Assembly: GCF_009720865.1 (NCBI RefSeq)
Contig: NZ_WNLA01000016.1
Location: 109,031-173,030, forward strand
Direction: 5' to 3'
Length of the DNA: 64,000 bases
From: Pseudoduganella ginsengisoli
GTDB lineage: Bacteria; Pseudomonadota; Gammaproteobacteria; Burkholderiales; Burkholderiaceae_D
The position numbers and the translations under genes are program-made. The stretch's first letter is position 1. Every line of letters starts with the position of its first letter. Positions 8,369 through 17,630 of the stretch are shown here, piece by piece. Below the pieces are notes generated by a model. It saw nothing but the letters and a program-made list of their open reading frames with translations, had not been told where the DNA came from and did not search any database.

Positions 8369-9070
8369 ATGCCGTTACCTGAACTGTTGCTGGTACTGTA
8401 CCTGTTGCTGGTCTTGCCGGCGCACGCGATCTGGCGCAGCCGTCAAGCCGGGGGCATGGAGCGCCCGCGTATGAAAATATACGTGTCGAACATCACCCGG
8501 CTGGTGTTGCTGTTGCTGGCGCTGGCGGTATGCGCAGCCTGGTCTGGCTATACCGCCCGGCAAATGGGCGTGGCGTGGCCGCCGGGTACGGCCGGCCTAT
8601 GGGGGCTGGCGGCAGCCTTGGGCGGGCTGGCGGCCATGATGCTCGGCAGCGGGATGTATGAGCGCCGCATGCGCGCCGGCAAGCGTGCCGCCATCGAAGC
8701 GCAAATGCGCGAGGACAAAGCCATGCCGTCCACGCCGCGTGAAATGGCAGTCTTCGCCGTGCTGTCTGTCTTGCTGGGAGCCGGCTGGGAATTGCTGTAC
8801 AGGGGATTTTTATTGCTGGTGCTGGCGCCGGTGGTGGGCCTGGCGGGCGCGGTTGCCTTGTCCGCGGTGGCCTATGGCTCGGGACATGGCTTCCATGGCT
8901 GGAAGCCATACTTCATCAGCATTGCCACCGCCCTGGCGTTCACGCTGGCGTACGTATGGACAGGCAGCCTTTGGTGGCTGATGGTGATCCACATTACGTT
9001 GCCGCTGTCTGCCGGCTGGAGTATTTATAGGAAAAAACGCTACGCGATCACCGAGCCATCGAGCGCATAG
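8369..9070 (+). CDS. CPBP-family intramembrane metalloprotease
   Basis: 233-residue polytopic membrane protein with about six hydrophobic segments. CPBP (Abi/type II CAAX protease) motifs are visible: motif 1 as WELLYRG (normally EExxxR, so the first Glu is Trp here), motif 2 around YGSGHGFHGW and motif 3 as VIHITLPLSAG. The retained Glu, Arg and two His could still support activity. The open frame begins at a TTG at 8297, but the ATG at 8369 with GAGAGG upstream starts exactly at the first membrane helix. Its 3' end overlaps convergent lpxH by 31 bp. Confidence 0.83.
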   Translation: MPLPELLLVLYLLLVLPAHAIWRSRQAGGMERPRMKIYVSNITRLVLLLLALAVCAAWSGYTARQMGVAWPPGTAGLWGLAAALGGLAAMMLGSGMYERRMRAGKRAAIEAQMREDKAMPSTPREMAVFAVLSVLLGAGWELLYRGFLLLVLAPVVGLAGAVALSAVAYGSGHGFHGWKPYFISIATALAFTLAYVWTGSLWWLMVIHITLPLSAGWSIYRKKRYAITEPSSA

Positions 9071-9792
9071 CGCACGATGGCGCCATCGGCGTGCACGGCA
9101 ATCCAGCCGCCCCGTGGCGGCTGCGCCTGCGGTTCCCAGTCTGGCAGCACATAGCGGCGCGTGCCATCCACGTGGTGCAAGGCGGGGCGGTGCGTGTGGC
9201 CGTGGATCATGATGGTGGCGCCGGTTTGTTCGAAGACTGCGGCAATGGCCTGCGGCGTCACGTCCATCACTTCATAGGATTTCGTCGTGTGTTCTTTCTG
9301 GCTGTTTTCACGCAAGCCGGCAATGATGGCTTTGCGCTGCGCCAGCGGCATGGCGAGGAATTGCTGTTGCCATGCGGGGTCGCGCACCTGGGCGCGGAAC
9401 GCCATGTATTTGACGTCGTCCGTGCATTGCGCGTCGCCATGCAGCAGCACGATGCGCTGGCCGCCGATGTCGGCCACCCACGTTTCCGGCAGCAGGGTCA
9501 GGCCCGCTGCGGCAGCAAACGCGTCGCCCGCGAGGAAGTCGCGGTTGCCGGCGATCCAGTAGACGGCAATGCCGGCATCGCTGATCTTGCGGATGGCGGC
9601 AATGATGTCCTGGTGATAAGCGTCGCCAAGGTCGTCATCGCCCGCCCAGTATTCAAAGATATCGCCCAATAAATACAGTTGCTGCGCATGGGGCGCCTGC
9701 TGTTCCATAAAACGGTGGAACGCGGCCGTGATGGCGGGTTGCGCGGGCTGCAAATGCAGGTCGGAGATGAACAGGGCGAGGGGAGCGGACAT
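9040..9792 (-). CDS. lpxH: UDP-2,3-diacylglucosamine diphosphatase
   Basis: Cleaves UDP-2,3-diacylglucosamine to lipid X and UMP in lipid A synthesis, at the inner-membrane surface. The 250-residue calcineurin-like phosphoesterase has all metal motifs in order: SDLHL (residues 10-14), GDIFEYW, GNRDF, LLHGD and HGHTHRP, plus the LpxH-typical segment DDVKYMAFR. Start at 9792 (MSAPLAL); the frame runs further upstream only through repeat DNA. It follows ppiA and ppiB on the minus strand, the normal betaproteobacterial order. Confidence 0.96.
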   Translation of the reverse strand: MSAPLALFISDLHLQPAQPAITAAFHRFMEQQAPHAQQLYLLGDIFEYWAGDDDLGDAYHQDIIAAIRKISDAGIAVYWIAGNRDFLAGDAFAAAAGLTLLPETWVADIGGQRIVLLHGDAQCTDDVKYMAFRAQVRDPAWQQQFLAMPLAQRKAIIAGLRENSQKEHTTKSYEVMDVTPQAIAAVFEQTGATIMIHGHTHRPALHHVDGTRRYVLPDWEPQAQPPRGGWIAVHADGAIVRYALDGSVIA

Positions 9793-9827
9793 TGCGGGAG
9801 AAGGTGCTCTTCGTGCGGCATGGGATT

Positions 9828-9921
9828 CGTCATCCCCGCGCAAGCGGGGATCCATGCTGAGTGGCTTCGGATGCGGCCTATGGATTCCCGCTGGGGCGCC
9901 GAGCCGTGCGCGGGAATGACG
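9828..9921. repeat. REPIN-like pair of inverted REP hairpins
   Basis: Two GC-rich hairpin units face each other between lpxH and ppiB. Unit 1 (9828-9854) is GTCATCCCCGCG-CAAG-CGGGGATCC. Unit 2 (9880-9921) is the inverted relative, starting TGGATTCCCGC and ending GCGGGAATGACG. This matches the widespread GTCATTCCCGCG...GCGGGAATCCA class of intergenic REP sequences, arranged as a doublet (REPIN). Confidence 0.75.
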
Positions 9922-9931
9922 ATGTGCGAAA

Positions 9932-10423
9932 TTAAGCCGCTTCGATGCTGGTGATGATCACGTCTTCCACCGGCACGTCGGCAAACATGCCGGAGCGGGT
10001 GGTTTTGACTTTCTTGATCGCGTCTACCACGTCGGTGCCTTCGGTGACTTTACCGAATACAGCGTAGCCCCAGCCGTCCTGGCCTGGGTAGTCCAGGAAG
10101 GAATTGTTTTTCACGTTGATGAAGAACTGGGCGGACGCCGAGTGCGGCGCCGAGGTGCGGGCCATGGCCAGCGTGTATGGCTCGTTTTTCAAGCCGTTTT
10201 TCGCTTCGTTTTCCACGGTGGCTTCGGTTGGCTTTTGCTTCATGCCTGGCTCAAAGCCGCCGCCCTGGATCATGAAACCGTCGATCACGCGGTGGAAAAT
10301 CGTGTTGGTGTAGTGGCCGGCGTTCATGTACGCCAGGAAGTTGGCCACGGTTTTTGGCGCTTTTTCCGCGTCCAGTTCAGCCGTGATTTTGCCCAGATTG
10401 GTGTTGATGACGATTTTGGTCAT
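9932..10423 (-). CDS. ppiB: Cytoplasmic peptidyl-prolyl isomerase (cyclophilin)
   Basis: 163-residue cyclophilin catalysing proline cis-trans isomerisation. No signal peptide, so cytoplasmic. Catalytic and substrate-site residues are visible: FHRVIDGFMIQGG (Arg in FHRV, Phe, Met, Gln), AMARTSAPHSASAQFFIN and the C-terminal GWGYAVFGKV. ATG at 10423. It lies 113 bp downstream of ppiA on the same strand and is close in sequence to it, consistent with an old duplication that split periplasmic and cytoplasmic forms. Confidence 0.96.
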   Translation of the reverse strand: MTKIVINTNLGKITAELDAEKAPKTVANFLAYMNAGHYTNTIFHRVIDGFMIQGGGFEPGMKQKPTEATVENEAKNGLKNEPYTLAMARTSAPHSASAQFFINVKNNSFLDYPGQDGWGYAVFGKVTEGTDVVDAIKKVKTTRSGMFADVPVEDVIITSIEAA

Positions 10424-10536
10424 GGTGGTTCCTCAAATAAGATATTTTCCCAACATGGGTGCAGGGCCTTCAGGCCGGGCATCCACAGATTTGCGGTTGT
10501 GCGCGACTATACAGGACACGCGGCCAAAGCGCTATT

Positions 10537-11196
10537 TTACTGCTGCATCGGCATGCCGCCCGGCGGCGCGGCATTTGGCGGCGGCACCGGTTCAATCGGC
10601 TTTTTCAAGATCGTGGCTTTGGTGATCGTGATGGGTTTGACGGGGATATTCTGGAAGATGCCCTTGTCATCAACCAGCACGCCCTTGATTTTATTAACAA
10701 CCTCATAACCCTTGATGACGCGGCCAAATACTGCATAACCCCAGCCATCCTGGCCCGGATAATCCAGCCCGACATTATCGACCACGTTGATGAAAAACTG
10801 GGCCGTGGCGGAATTCGGATTGCCCATGCGCGCCATGGCGACGCTGTACGTTTCGTTTTTCAAGCCGTTCTTTGATTCAATTTGGATCGGCGGACGGGTT
10901 GGTTTGCCTTTCAAATCAGCGGTATAACCGCCGGCCTGGATCATGAAGCCATCGATGACGCGGTGGAAAATCGTCCCGTTATAGTGGCCGGATTTCACGT
11001 ACTGCAGGAAGTTGGCGACCGATATCGGCGCTTTTTCCTGGTTCAGTTCCAGCACGATTTCGCCTTCCGTGGTTTTCAGCGACACTTGCGGCATTACCGG
11101 GTCCGCCGCCAGCGCGGAACCCGACAAAGCAGCGCCCGTGACCAGGCTGGCGAACAGTCCCAACGATTTAATCCACAGTCTCCGTGTCTCTTGCAT
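10537..11196 (-). CDS. ppiA: Periplasmic peptidyl-prolyl isomerase (cyclophilin)
   Basis: 219 residues. A Sec signal peptide covers about residues 1-30 (GLFASLVTGAALSGSALA then cleavage), followed by a cyclophilin domain with FHRVIDGFMIQAGG, AMARMGNPNSATAQFFIN and GWGYAVFGRV, so it should isomerise proline peptide bonds in the periplasm. A Pro-rich tail (PVPPPNAAPPGGMPMQQ) extends beyond the fold. It is divergent from cysS, sharing a promoter region of about 180 bp. Confidence 0.95.
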   Translation of the reverse strand: MQETRRLWIKSLGLFASLVTGAALSGSALAADPVMPQVSLKTTEGEIVLELNQEKAPISVANFLQYVKSGHYNGTIFHRVIDGFMIQAGGYTADLKGKPTRPPIQIESKNGLKNETYSVAMARMGNPNSATAQFFINVVDNVGLDYPGQDGWGYAVFGRVIKGYEVVNKIKGVLVDDKGIFQNIPVKPITITKATILKKPIEPVPPPNAAPPGGMPMQQ

Positions 11197-11379
11197 ATGG
11201 CTTCCTTAAAATTAACAGTGCTATACTTTGCCCGACGTACCATTCTAGCAAACACCCATTGAGGTCTGTCAGTCCCCGGCGTACGCGATCGGCAGGTGCG
11301 GCACGAATATGTGCCACGCACCCGCTATTGTATTGCTGGTTTTGCCACGGTGACAGGCCCTGAGAATTACAAGAGTCCG

Positions 11380-12771
<1,392 letters not shown>

Positions 12772-12772
12772 G

Positions 12773-13429
12773 ATGGTGAACAGCTCCAGGGAAGGCGCCG
12801 TGCCGGGCGCCGCGGCAGTGCCGCCGTATTGGGAAGAGGCGAAAGCTGAACTCATGAAGCGTGACCGCATCATGAAAAAGCTGATTCCTCAAATTGGCGA
12901 CCTGCACCTGGTCGGCCATGATGACCCGTTTACCACCCTGGCGCGTTCCATCGTCAAACAGCAAGTCACGGCCAAGGCGGCGGACGCCACGTGGCAAACC
13001 TTGCGCGCGGCCATGCCGCGCTTCACGCCATCGGCTGTCTTGAAGGCGGGCGCCGGCCAATTGGCCGCGTGCGGCCTGTCCAAGCGCAAGACTGAATACA
13101 TCCTGGACCTGGCGGACCATTTCAAGGCAAAAAAAGTCCATGCGTCCCAGTGGGACCAGATGGATGATGAAGCGGTCATCGCTGAATTGGTGCAAATACG
13201 CGGTATTACCCGCTGGACAGCGGAGATGTTTTTGATATTTAATCTCCTCCGCCCGAACGTTTTGCCGCTGGATGACCCCGGTCTGATCCAGGGCATCAGC
13301 CAGAATTACTTCTCAGGCGAGCCGGTTTCGCGCAGCGATGCGCGCGAAGTATCGGCCAACTGGGAACCTTATCGCACTGTCGCAACCTGGTATTTATGGC
13401 GGTCTCTGGACCCCGATCCGGTAAAATAG
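12773..13429 (+). CDS. DNA-3-methyladenine glycosylase II (HhH-GPD)
   Basis: 218-residue base-excision repair glycosylase of the AlkA-like HhH-GPD superfamily that removes alkylated purines. The helix-hairpin-helix reads LVQIRGITRWTAEMFLIF and the catalytic Asp lies in LPLDDPGLIQGI, about 20 residues later as in the family. SIVKQQVTAKAA is the usual N-terminal core helix. It lacks the N-terminal AlkA subdomain, so it belongs to the short betaproteobacterial type found beside cysS and accA. The ATG begins one base after the cysS stop. Confidence 0.92.
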   Translation: MVNSSREGAVPGAAAVPPYWEEAKAELMKRDRIMKKLIPQIGDLHLVGHDDPFTTLARSIVKQQVTAKAADATWQTLRAAMPRFTPSAVLKAGAGQLAACGLSKRKTEYILDLADHFKAKKVHASQWDQMDDEAVIAELVQIRGITRWTAEMFLIFNLLRPNVLPLDDPGLIQGISQNYFSGEPVSRSDAREVSANWEPYRTVATWYLWRSLDPDPVK

Positions 13430-13492
13430 CGCAATTCGCCGTCTCGTCCGCTGCTCTGTCAGCCGTCAGGGCGGCACCCATACGGAGGTAGA

Positions 13493-14467
13493 ATGACTAA
13501 AACGACTTTCCTCAATTTTGAGCAACCGATTGCGGAACTCGATTCCAAAATTGAAGAGCTGCGCTTCGTCCAAGACGACTCGGCTGTCGATATTTCGGAA
13601 GAAATCGACCGCCTGGCCAAGAAAAGCCAGCAACTGACCAAAGATATCTATGCCAAGCTGACCCCTTGGCAAGTGGCGCAAATCGCCCGCCACCCGCAGC
13701 GTCCATACACGATGGACTATGTGAACGAGATTTTCACCGACTTCCATGAACTGCACGGCGACCGCACGTATGCGGACGACCAGTCCATCGTCGGCGGCCT
13801 GGCCCGCTTCAACGGCCAGCCATGCATGGTGATCGGCCACCAGAAGGGCCGCGACACCAAAGAGCGCGCGATGCGCAACTTCGGCATGCCGAAGCCGGAA
13901 GGCTACCGCAAGGCCATGCGCCTGATGAAACTGGCGGAAAAATTCAACCTGCCGATCTTCACGTTCGTGGACACGCCTGGCGCATTCCCTGGCATCGACG
14001 CGGAAGAGCGCGGCCAGTCGGAAGCCATCGGCCACAACCTGTACGTGATGGCGGAGCTGAAAGTGCCGCTGATCGCCACCATCATCGGTGAGGGCGGTTC
14101 CGGCGGCGCGCTGGCCATTGCCGTGGGCGACCAGGTCTTGATGCTGCAATATGCGACGTACTCCGTGATTTCGCCCGAAGGCTGCGCATCGATCCTGTGG
14201 AAGACCGCCGAGCGCGCGTCTGACGCGGCCGAAGCGCTGGGCCTGACGGCGCACCGCCTGAAAGCCATTGGCCTGATTGACAAGATTGTTAATGAACCAC
14301 TGGGCGGCGCGCACCGCGATCCAAAAGAAATGGCCCGCATGCTGAAACGCGCACTGGCCGATTCGCTGCGCCAGTTCCAGGGCATGAAGACCAAGGATTT
14401 GCTGGCGGCCCGCCACGAGAAGCTGATGAGCTACGGCAAATTCAAGGAAACCACGCCGCAAGAATAA
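13493..14467 (+). CDS. accA: Acetyl-CoA carboxylase carboxyltransferase subunit alpha
   Basis: Alpha subunit of the carboxyltransferase that moves CO2 from carboxybiotin to acetyl-CoA, the first committed step of fatty-acid synthesis; works with AccD in the cytoplasm. 324 residues, normal length. Visible: N-terminal helical region (DISEEIDRLAKKSQQLTKDIY), ELHGDRTYADD, the crotonase-like core with DTPGAFPGI and GEGGSGGALAI oxyanion-hole glycines, and SPEGCASILWK. Strong GGAGG Shine-Dalgarno 5 bases upstream. Confidence 0.97.
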   Translation: MTKTTFLNFEQPIAELDSKIEELRFVQDDSAVDISEEIDRLAKKSQQLTKDIYAKLTPWQVAQIARHPQRPYTMDYVNEIFTDFHELHGDRTYADDQSIVGGLARFNGQPCMVIGHQKGRDTKERAMRNFGMPKPEGYRKAMRLMKLAEKFNLPIFTFVDTPGAFPGIDAEERGQSEAIGHNLYVMAELKVPLIATIIGEGGSGGALAIAVGDQVLMLQYATYSVISPEGCASILWKTAERASDAAEALGLTAHRLKAIGLIDKIVNEPLGGAHRDPKEMARMLKRALADSLRQFQGMKTKDLLAARHEKLMSYGKFKETTPQE

Positions 14468-14517
14468 TGTCTGACACGCCCACGTATTCCGCCTATGAGA
14501 TACAGCGGAATGCGTAG

Positions 14518-14538
14518 GGCGGGTTGCACAAACCCGCC
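14518..14538. repeat. Hairpin of a dispersed GC-rich intergenic repeat
   Basis: Perfect 8-bp stem GGCGGGTT / AACCCGCC with loop GCACA, preceded by GCGTA. The GTAGGGCGGGTT...AACCCGCC form resembles a very common proteobacterial intergenic repeat class; no T-run follows, so it is not by itself a terminator. Confidence 0.5.
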
Positions 14539-14550
14539 AGGCAGACCACG

Positions 14551-14586
14551 AACCGGAGCCGGAGTAACACCGCCTCCGGTTTTTTA
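14551..14586 (+). terminator. Rho-independent terminator after accA
   Basis: Stem AACCGGAG / CTCCGGTT around a GC-rich loop, followed by a T-run (14580-14585), 84 bp after the accA stop and just before tilS. Confidence 0.75.
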
Positions 14587-14597
14587 CGTTTTAAACC

Positions 14598-15998
14598 ATG
14601 AAAAAAACCGCATCACTGGACGCGCAATTCGCCGCCAGCCTGTCCGCGCTCCCGCACAACGGCAAACTTGCCATCGCCTACAGCGGCGGCCTGGACTCCT
14701 CCGTCCTGCTGCGCATCGCCCACGATTGGGCAAAACAAAACAATGTGGCGCTGTACGCCTTCCACGTCCACCACGGCATCAGTCCGAACGCCGACAGCTG
14801 GCTCGCGCACTGTGAACAGCAATGCGCGGCGCTGAACGTGACGTTTGCCGCCAGCCGCATTGCGCTGCAAGACGCGAAAAAATCCGGCGTGGAAGCGGCC
14901 GCCCGCAAGCAGCGCTACGCAGCCTTGGGCGCCATGTGCCGCGAGCACGGCGTGCCATTGCTGCTGACGGCCCACCACCTGGACGACCAGGCGGAAACCG
15001 TGCTGCTGCAAATGCTGCGCGGCTCCGGCACGGCAGGCTTGTCCGGCATGGATACCAGCAACCACGCGCGCGATTTGCTGCAGAACGATGCGCTGCTGCT
15101 GGCCCGTCCGCTGCTGGCCGCCACGCGCGAACAATTGGAAGCGTTCCAGCAAGCGCATGCCGTGGCGCATATCGACGATGAATCGAATGCGGATCCGCGC
15201 TACGCACGCAACGCGCTGCGCCACCTCGTCATGCCGGCGCTGGCGCAGCACTTCCCCGGCTACCAGCAGCGCTTCGCCCGCAGCGCCCAGCATGCGCAAT
15301 CGGCGCAGCGCCTGCTGGACGAATTGGCGGACCAGGACTTGGCCACCGCCCTGGCGGGAGAGGGGGGAAGCGGCGATACACTGAGTGTCGCCTACCTGCA
15401 CACCCTGAGCGCAGACCGCAATTACAACCTGCTGCGCCGCTGGTTCAGCCTGCGCGGCCTGGCCATGCCATCCACCGCGTGGCTGCACGAAATGCTGGAA
15501 CAGCTGTTAAGCGCAGGCGAAGACACCAACCTGTGCGTCACGCACCCCGAGTGCGAAGTGCGCCGCCACCGTGGCCGCCTGCTGCTGGCGCCCCGCCTGC
15601 CCGAACTGGCCGGCATGCGCGAAGATAAATTCGATGACGCCCCCGAACAGGCGTTCCGCTGGCAGGGCGAAGCGCAACTGGCGTTCCCGGACTACGGCGG
15701 CGTGCTGCACATCGAAGAAACGCTGCAGGGCGGCCTGGATGCGGCGTGGCTGCAGGCGCAAAAGCTGACGATAGGCTTTCGCAGCGGCGGCGAGACCCTG
15801 AAGCCCGCCCACAACCGCCCAACGCGCGCACTGAAGCGGCACTACCAGGCGCTGGGCATCCCCGCGTGGGAACGGGAGCGCCTGCCAGTGGTGAAAGCCG
15901 CGGGCGAATTGCTGTTTGCGGCGGGTATCGGCATGGACTGCCGTCATTTGGTGGAGGACGGCGGTAAACGGGTCTTATTCCGGTGGGTGGCAAAATAA
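14598..15998 (+). CDS. tilS: tRNA(Ile)-lysidine synthase
   Basis: Modifies the wobble C of tRNA-Ile(CAU) to lysidine using ATP and lysine, making it read AUA. 466 residues. The N-type ATP-pyrophosphatase P-loop is SGGLDSS (residues 30-36); HHLDDQAETVLLQMLRGSG is the second family signature, shown by its HHLDDQ core. A central TilS substrate-binding domain and a C-terminal TilS_C domain (LTIGFRSGGETLKP, GIPAWERERLPVV) are present, so it is full length. No clear Shine-Dalgarno; the ATG follows the accA terminator closely. Confidence 0.96.
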   Translation: MKKTASLDAQFAASLSALPHNGKLAIAYSGGLDSSVLLRIAHDWAKQNNVALYAFHVHHGISPNADSWLAHCEQQCAALNVTFAASRIALQDAKKSGVEAAARKQRYAALGAMCREHGVPLLLTAHHLDDQAETVLLQMLRGSGTAGLSGMDTSNHARDLLQNDALLLARPLLAATREQLEAFQQAHAVAHIDDESNADPRYARNALRHLVMPALAQHFPGYQQRFARSAQHAQSAQRLLDELADQDLATALAGEGGSGDTLSVAYLHTLSADRNYNLLRRWFSLRGLAMPSTAWLHEMLEQLLSAGEDTNLCVTHPECEVRRHRGRLLLAPRLPELAGMREDKFDDAPEQAFRWQGEAQLAFPDYGGVLHIEETLQGGLDAAWLQAQKLTIGFRSGGETLKPAHNRPTRALKRHYQALGIPAWERERLPVVKAAGELLFAAGIGMDCRHLVEDGGKRVLFRWVAK

Positions 15999-16136
15999 TC
16001 TACGGTACTGATGCGTTTTCGTATGTTCATATGCCAATTGAGTATGACTACATAACTTTTTTGGCTTGTTCTTTCGCGGAGCAAGCTGTACAGTTATAAG
16101 CCCTCCTTTAAAAATTATCACTGAGCGGAAACACCA

Positions 16137-17402
16137 ATGGCTTTAATCGTTCACAAGTACGGCGGCACGTCGATGGGTTCGACGGATCGCATCAAGAACG
16201 TCGCGCGCCGCGTCGCCAAATGGCACGACGCAGGACACCAGATCGTCGTTGTTCCGTCGGCCATGTCCGGCGAGACCAACCGTCTGATCGCGCTGGCGAA
16301 GGAAATTCAAAACCCGCCCGACCCACGCGAACTGGACATGATTGCCTCCACTGGCGAGCAAGTGTCCGTTGGCCTGCTGTCGATGGCATTGCAGGCGATT
16401 GGCAAGGATGCCGTATCGTATGCCGGCTGGCAGGTGGCGATTAAAACCGATTCCGCTTTTACCAAAGCCCGAATTCAGTCGATCGACGATGAAAAGGTCA
16501 AGCGTGACCTGGACAGCGGCAAGATCGTCATCATTACCGGTTTCCAAGGCGTGGACGAGAATGACAACATCTCGACCCTGGGCCGTGGCGGCTCCGACAC
16601 TTCCGCCGTGGCGATTGCCGCCGCGCTGAAGGCGGCCGAATGCCTGATCTACACGGACGTCGATGGCGTCTACACCACCGACCCGCGCGTGGTATCCGAA
16701 GCGCGCCGCCTGAAAGCAATCACTTTCGAAGAGATGCTGGAACTGGCGTCGCTGGGCTCGAAAGTCCTGCAAACCCGTTCGGTGGAATTCGCCGGCAACT
16801 ACCGCGTGCCAACCCGCGTCTTGTCGTCGCTGACCGATCCGCTGATGGATCTCGAAACCGAAGCCAACTCGGGCACCCTGATTTCGTTTGAGGAAGACAC
16901 ACACATGGAACAAGCAGTTATCTCCGGCATCGCCTTCAACCGCGACGAAGCCAAAATCACCGTATTGGGCGTACCGGACCGTCCAGGTGTGGCGTACCAC
17001 ATCCTCGGCCCGGTGGCCGAAGCCAACGTCGAAGTGGACATGATCATCCAGAACCAGTCCGTCGACGGCAAAACCGACTTCACCTTCACCGTGTCGCGCA
17101 ACGACTACCAGAAGGCGCTGGACGTGCTGCACAGCTCCAAAGATGAAGTGGGCCACTCCACCATCGTGGGTGACGCCAAAGTGTCGAAGATTTCCGTCGT
17201 TGGCGTGGGCATGCGTTCCCACGTGGGCGTGGCATCGAAGATGTTCCGCGTGCTGTCGGAAGAGGGCATCAACATCCTGATGATCTCGACCTCGGAAATC
17301 AAGATTTCCGTGCTGATCGATGAGAAGTACATGGAACTGGCTGTGCGCGCCCTGCACAAGGCGTTTGAGCTGGAAAAGGATGTCAGCGCACGCGTCGAAT
17401 AA
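16137..17402 (+). CDS. lysC: Aspartate kinase
   Basis: Phosphorylates aspartate, the first step toward lysine, methionine, threonine and diaminopimelate. 421 residues, the LysC-alpha type. Kinase domain: VHKYGGTSMG at the N-terminus, GRGGSDTSAVAIA and YTDVDGVYTTDPR. Two C-terminal ACT domains (about 270-410; VLGVPDRPGVAYHIL and VVGVGMRSHVGVASKMF) should confer feedback control by lysine/threonine. A 138-bp non-coding leader precedes it and a strong terminator follows, so it is monocistronic. A homoserine dehydrogenase paralogue of the same pathway lies at 56.8 kb. Confidence 0.97.
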   Translation: MALIVHKYGGTSMGSTDRIKNVARRVAKWHDAGHQIVVVPSAMSGETNRLIALAKEIQNPPDPRELDMIASTGEQVSVGLLSMALQAIGKDAVSYAGWQVAIKTDSAFTKARIQSIDDEKVKRDLDSGKIVIITGFQGVDENDNISTLGRGGSDTSAVAIAAALKAAECLIYTDVDGVYTTDPRVVSEARRLKAITFEEMLELASLGSKVLQTRSVEFAGNYRVPTRVLSSLTDPLMDLETEANSGTLISFEEDTHMEQAVISGIAFNRDEAKITVLGVPDRPGVAYHILGPVAEANVEVDMIIQNQSVDGKTDFTFTVSRNDYQKALDVLHSSKDEVGHSTIVGDAKVSKISVVGVGMRSHVGVASKMFRVLSEEGINILMISTSEIKISVLIDEKYMELAVRALHKAFELEKDVSARVE

Positions 17403-17429
17403 TCTTTCGCGTCACTGAGCTTCTTGAAG

Positions 17430-17470
17430 CGCCCCGCATGCCTGATGGTGTGCGGGGCGTTTTGTTTTTT
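17430..17470 (+). terminator. Rho-independent terminator after lysC
   Basis: Nine-bp GC stem CGCCCCGCA / TGCGGGGCG, loop of about 12 bases, then TTTTGTTTTTT. Located 28 bp after the lysC stop. Confidence 0.92.
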
Positions 17471-17630
17471 GTGGTCATGCATAATTGCAACATGCTGTCA
17501 ATAAGAAGTCACATACTTGTTTGATTTAAATTAAAAATCGGCAAGCTTGCCTCTTTCTACACATTTTCTCCACAGTCACTTTATACATTGGGCTGCAAGG
17601 CAACCTGATCAACAACTACTGGAGAGAGAA

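Noticed and set aside
16143..17357. 404-codon minus-strand frame opposite lysC
   Set aside because: Shadow frame; lysC is complete and conserved on the other strand.
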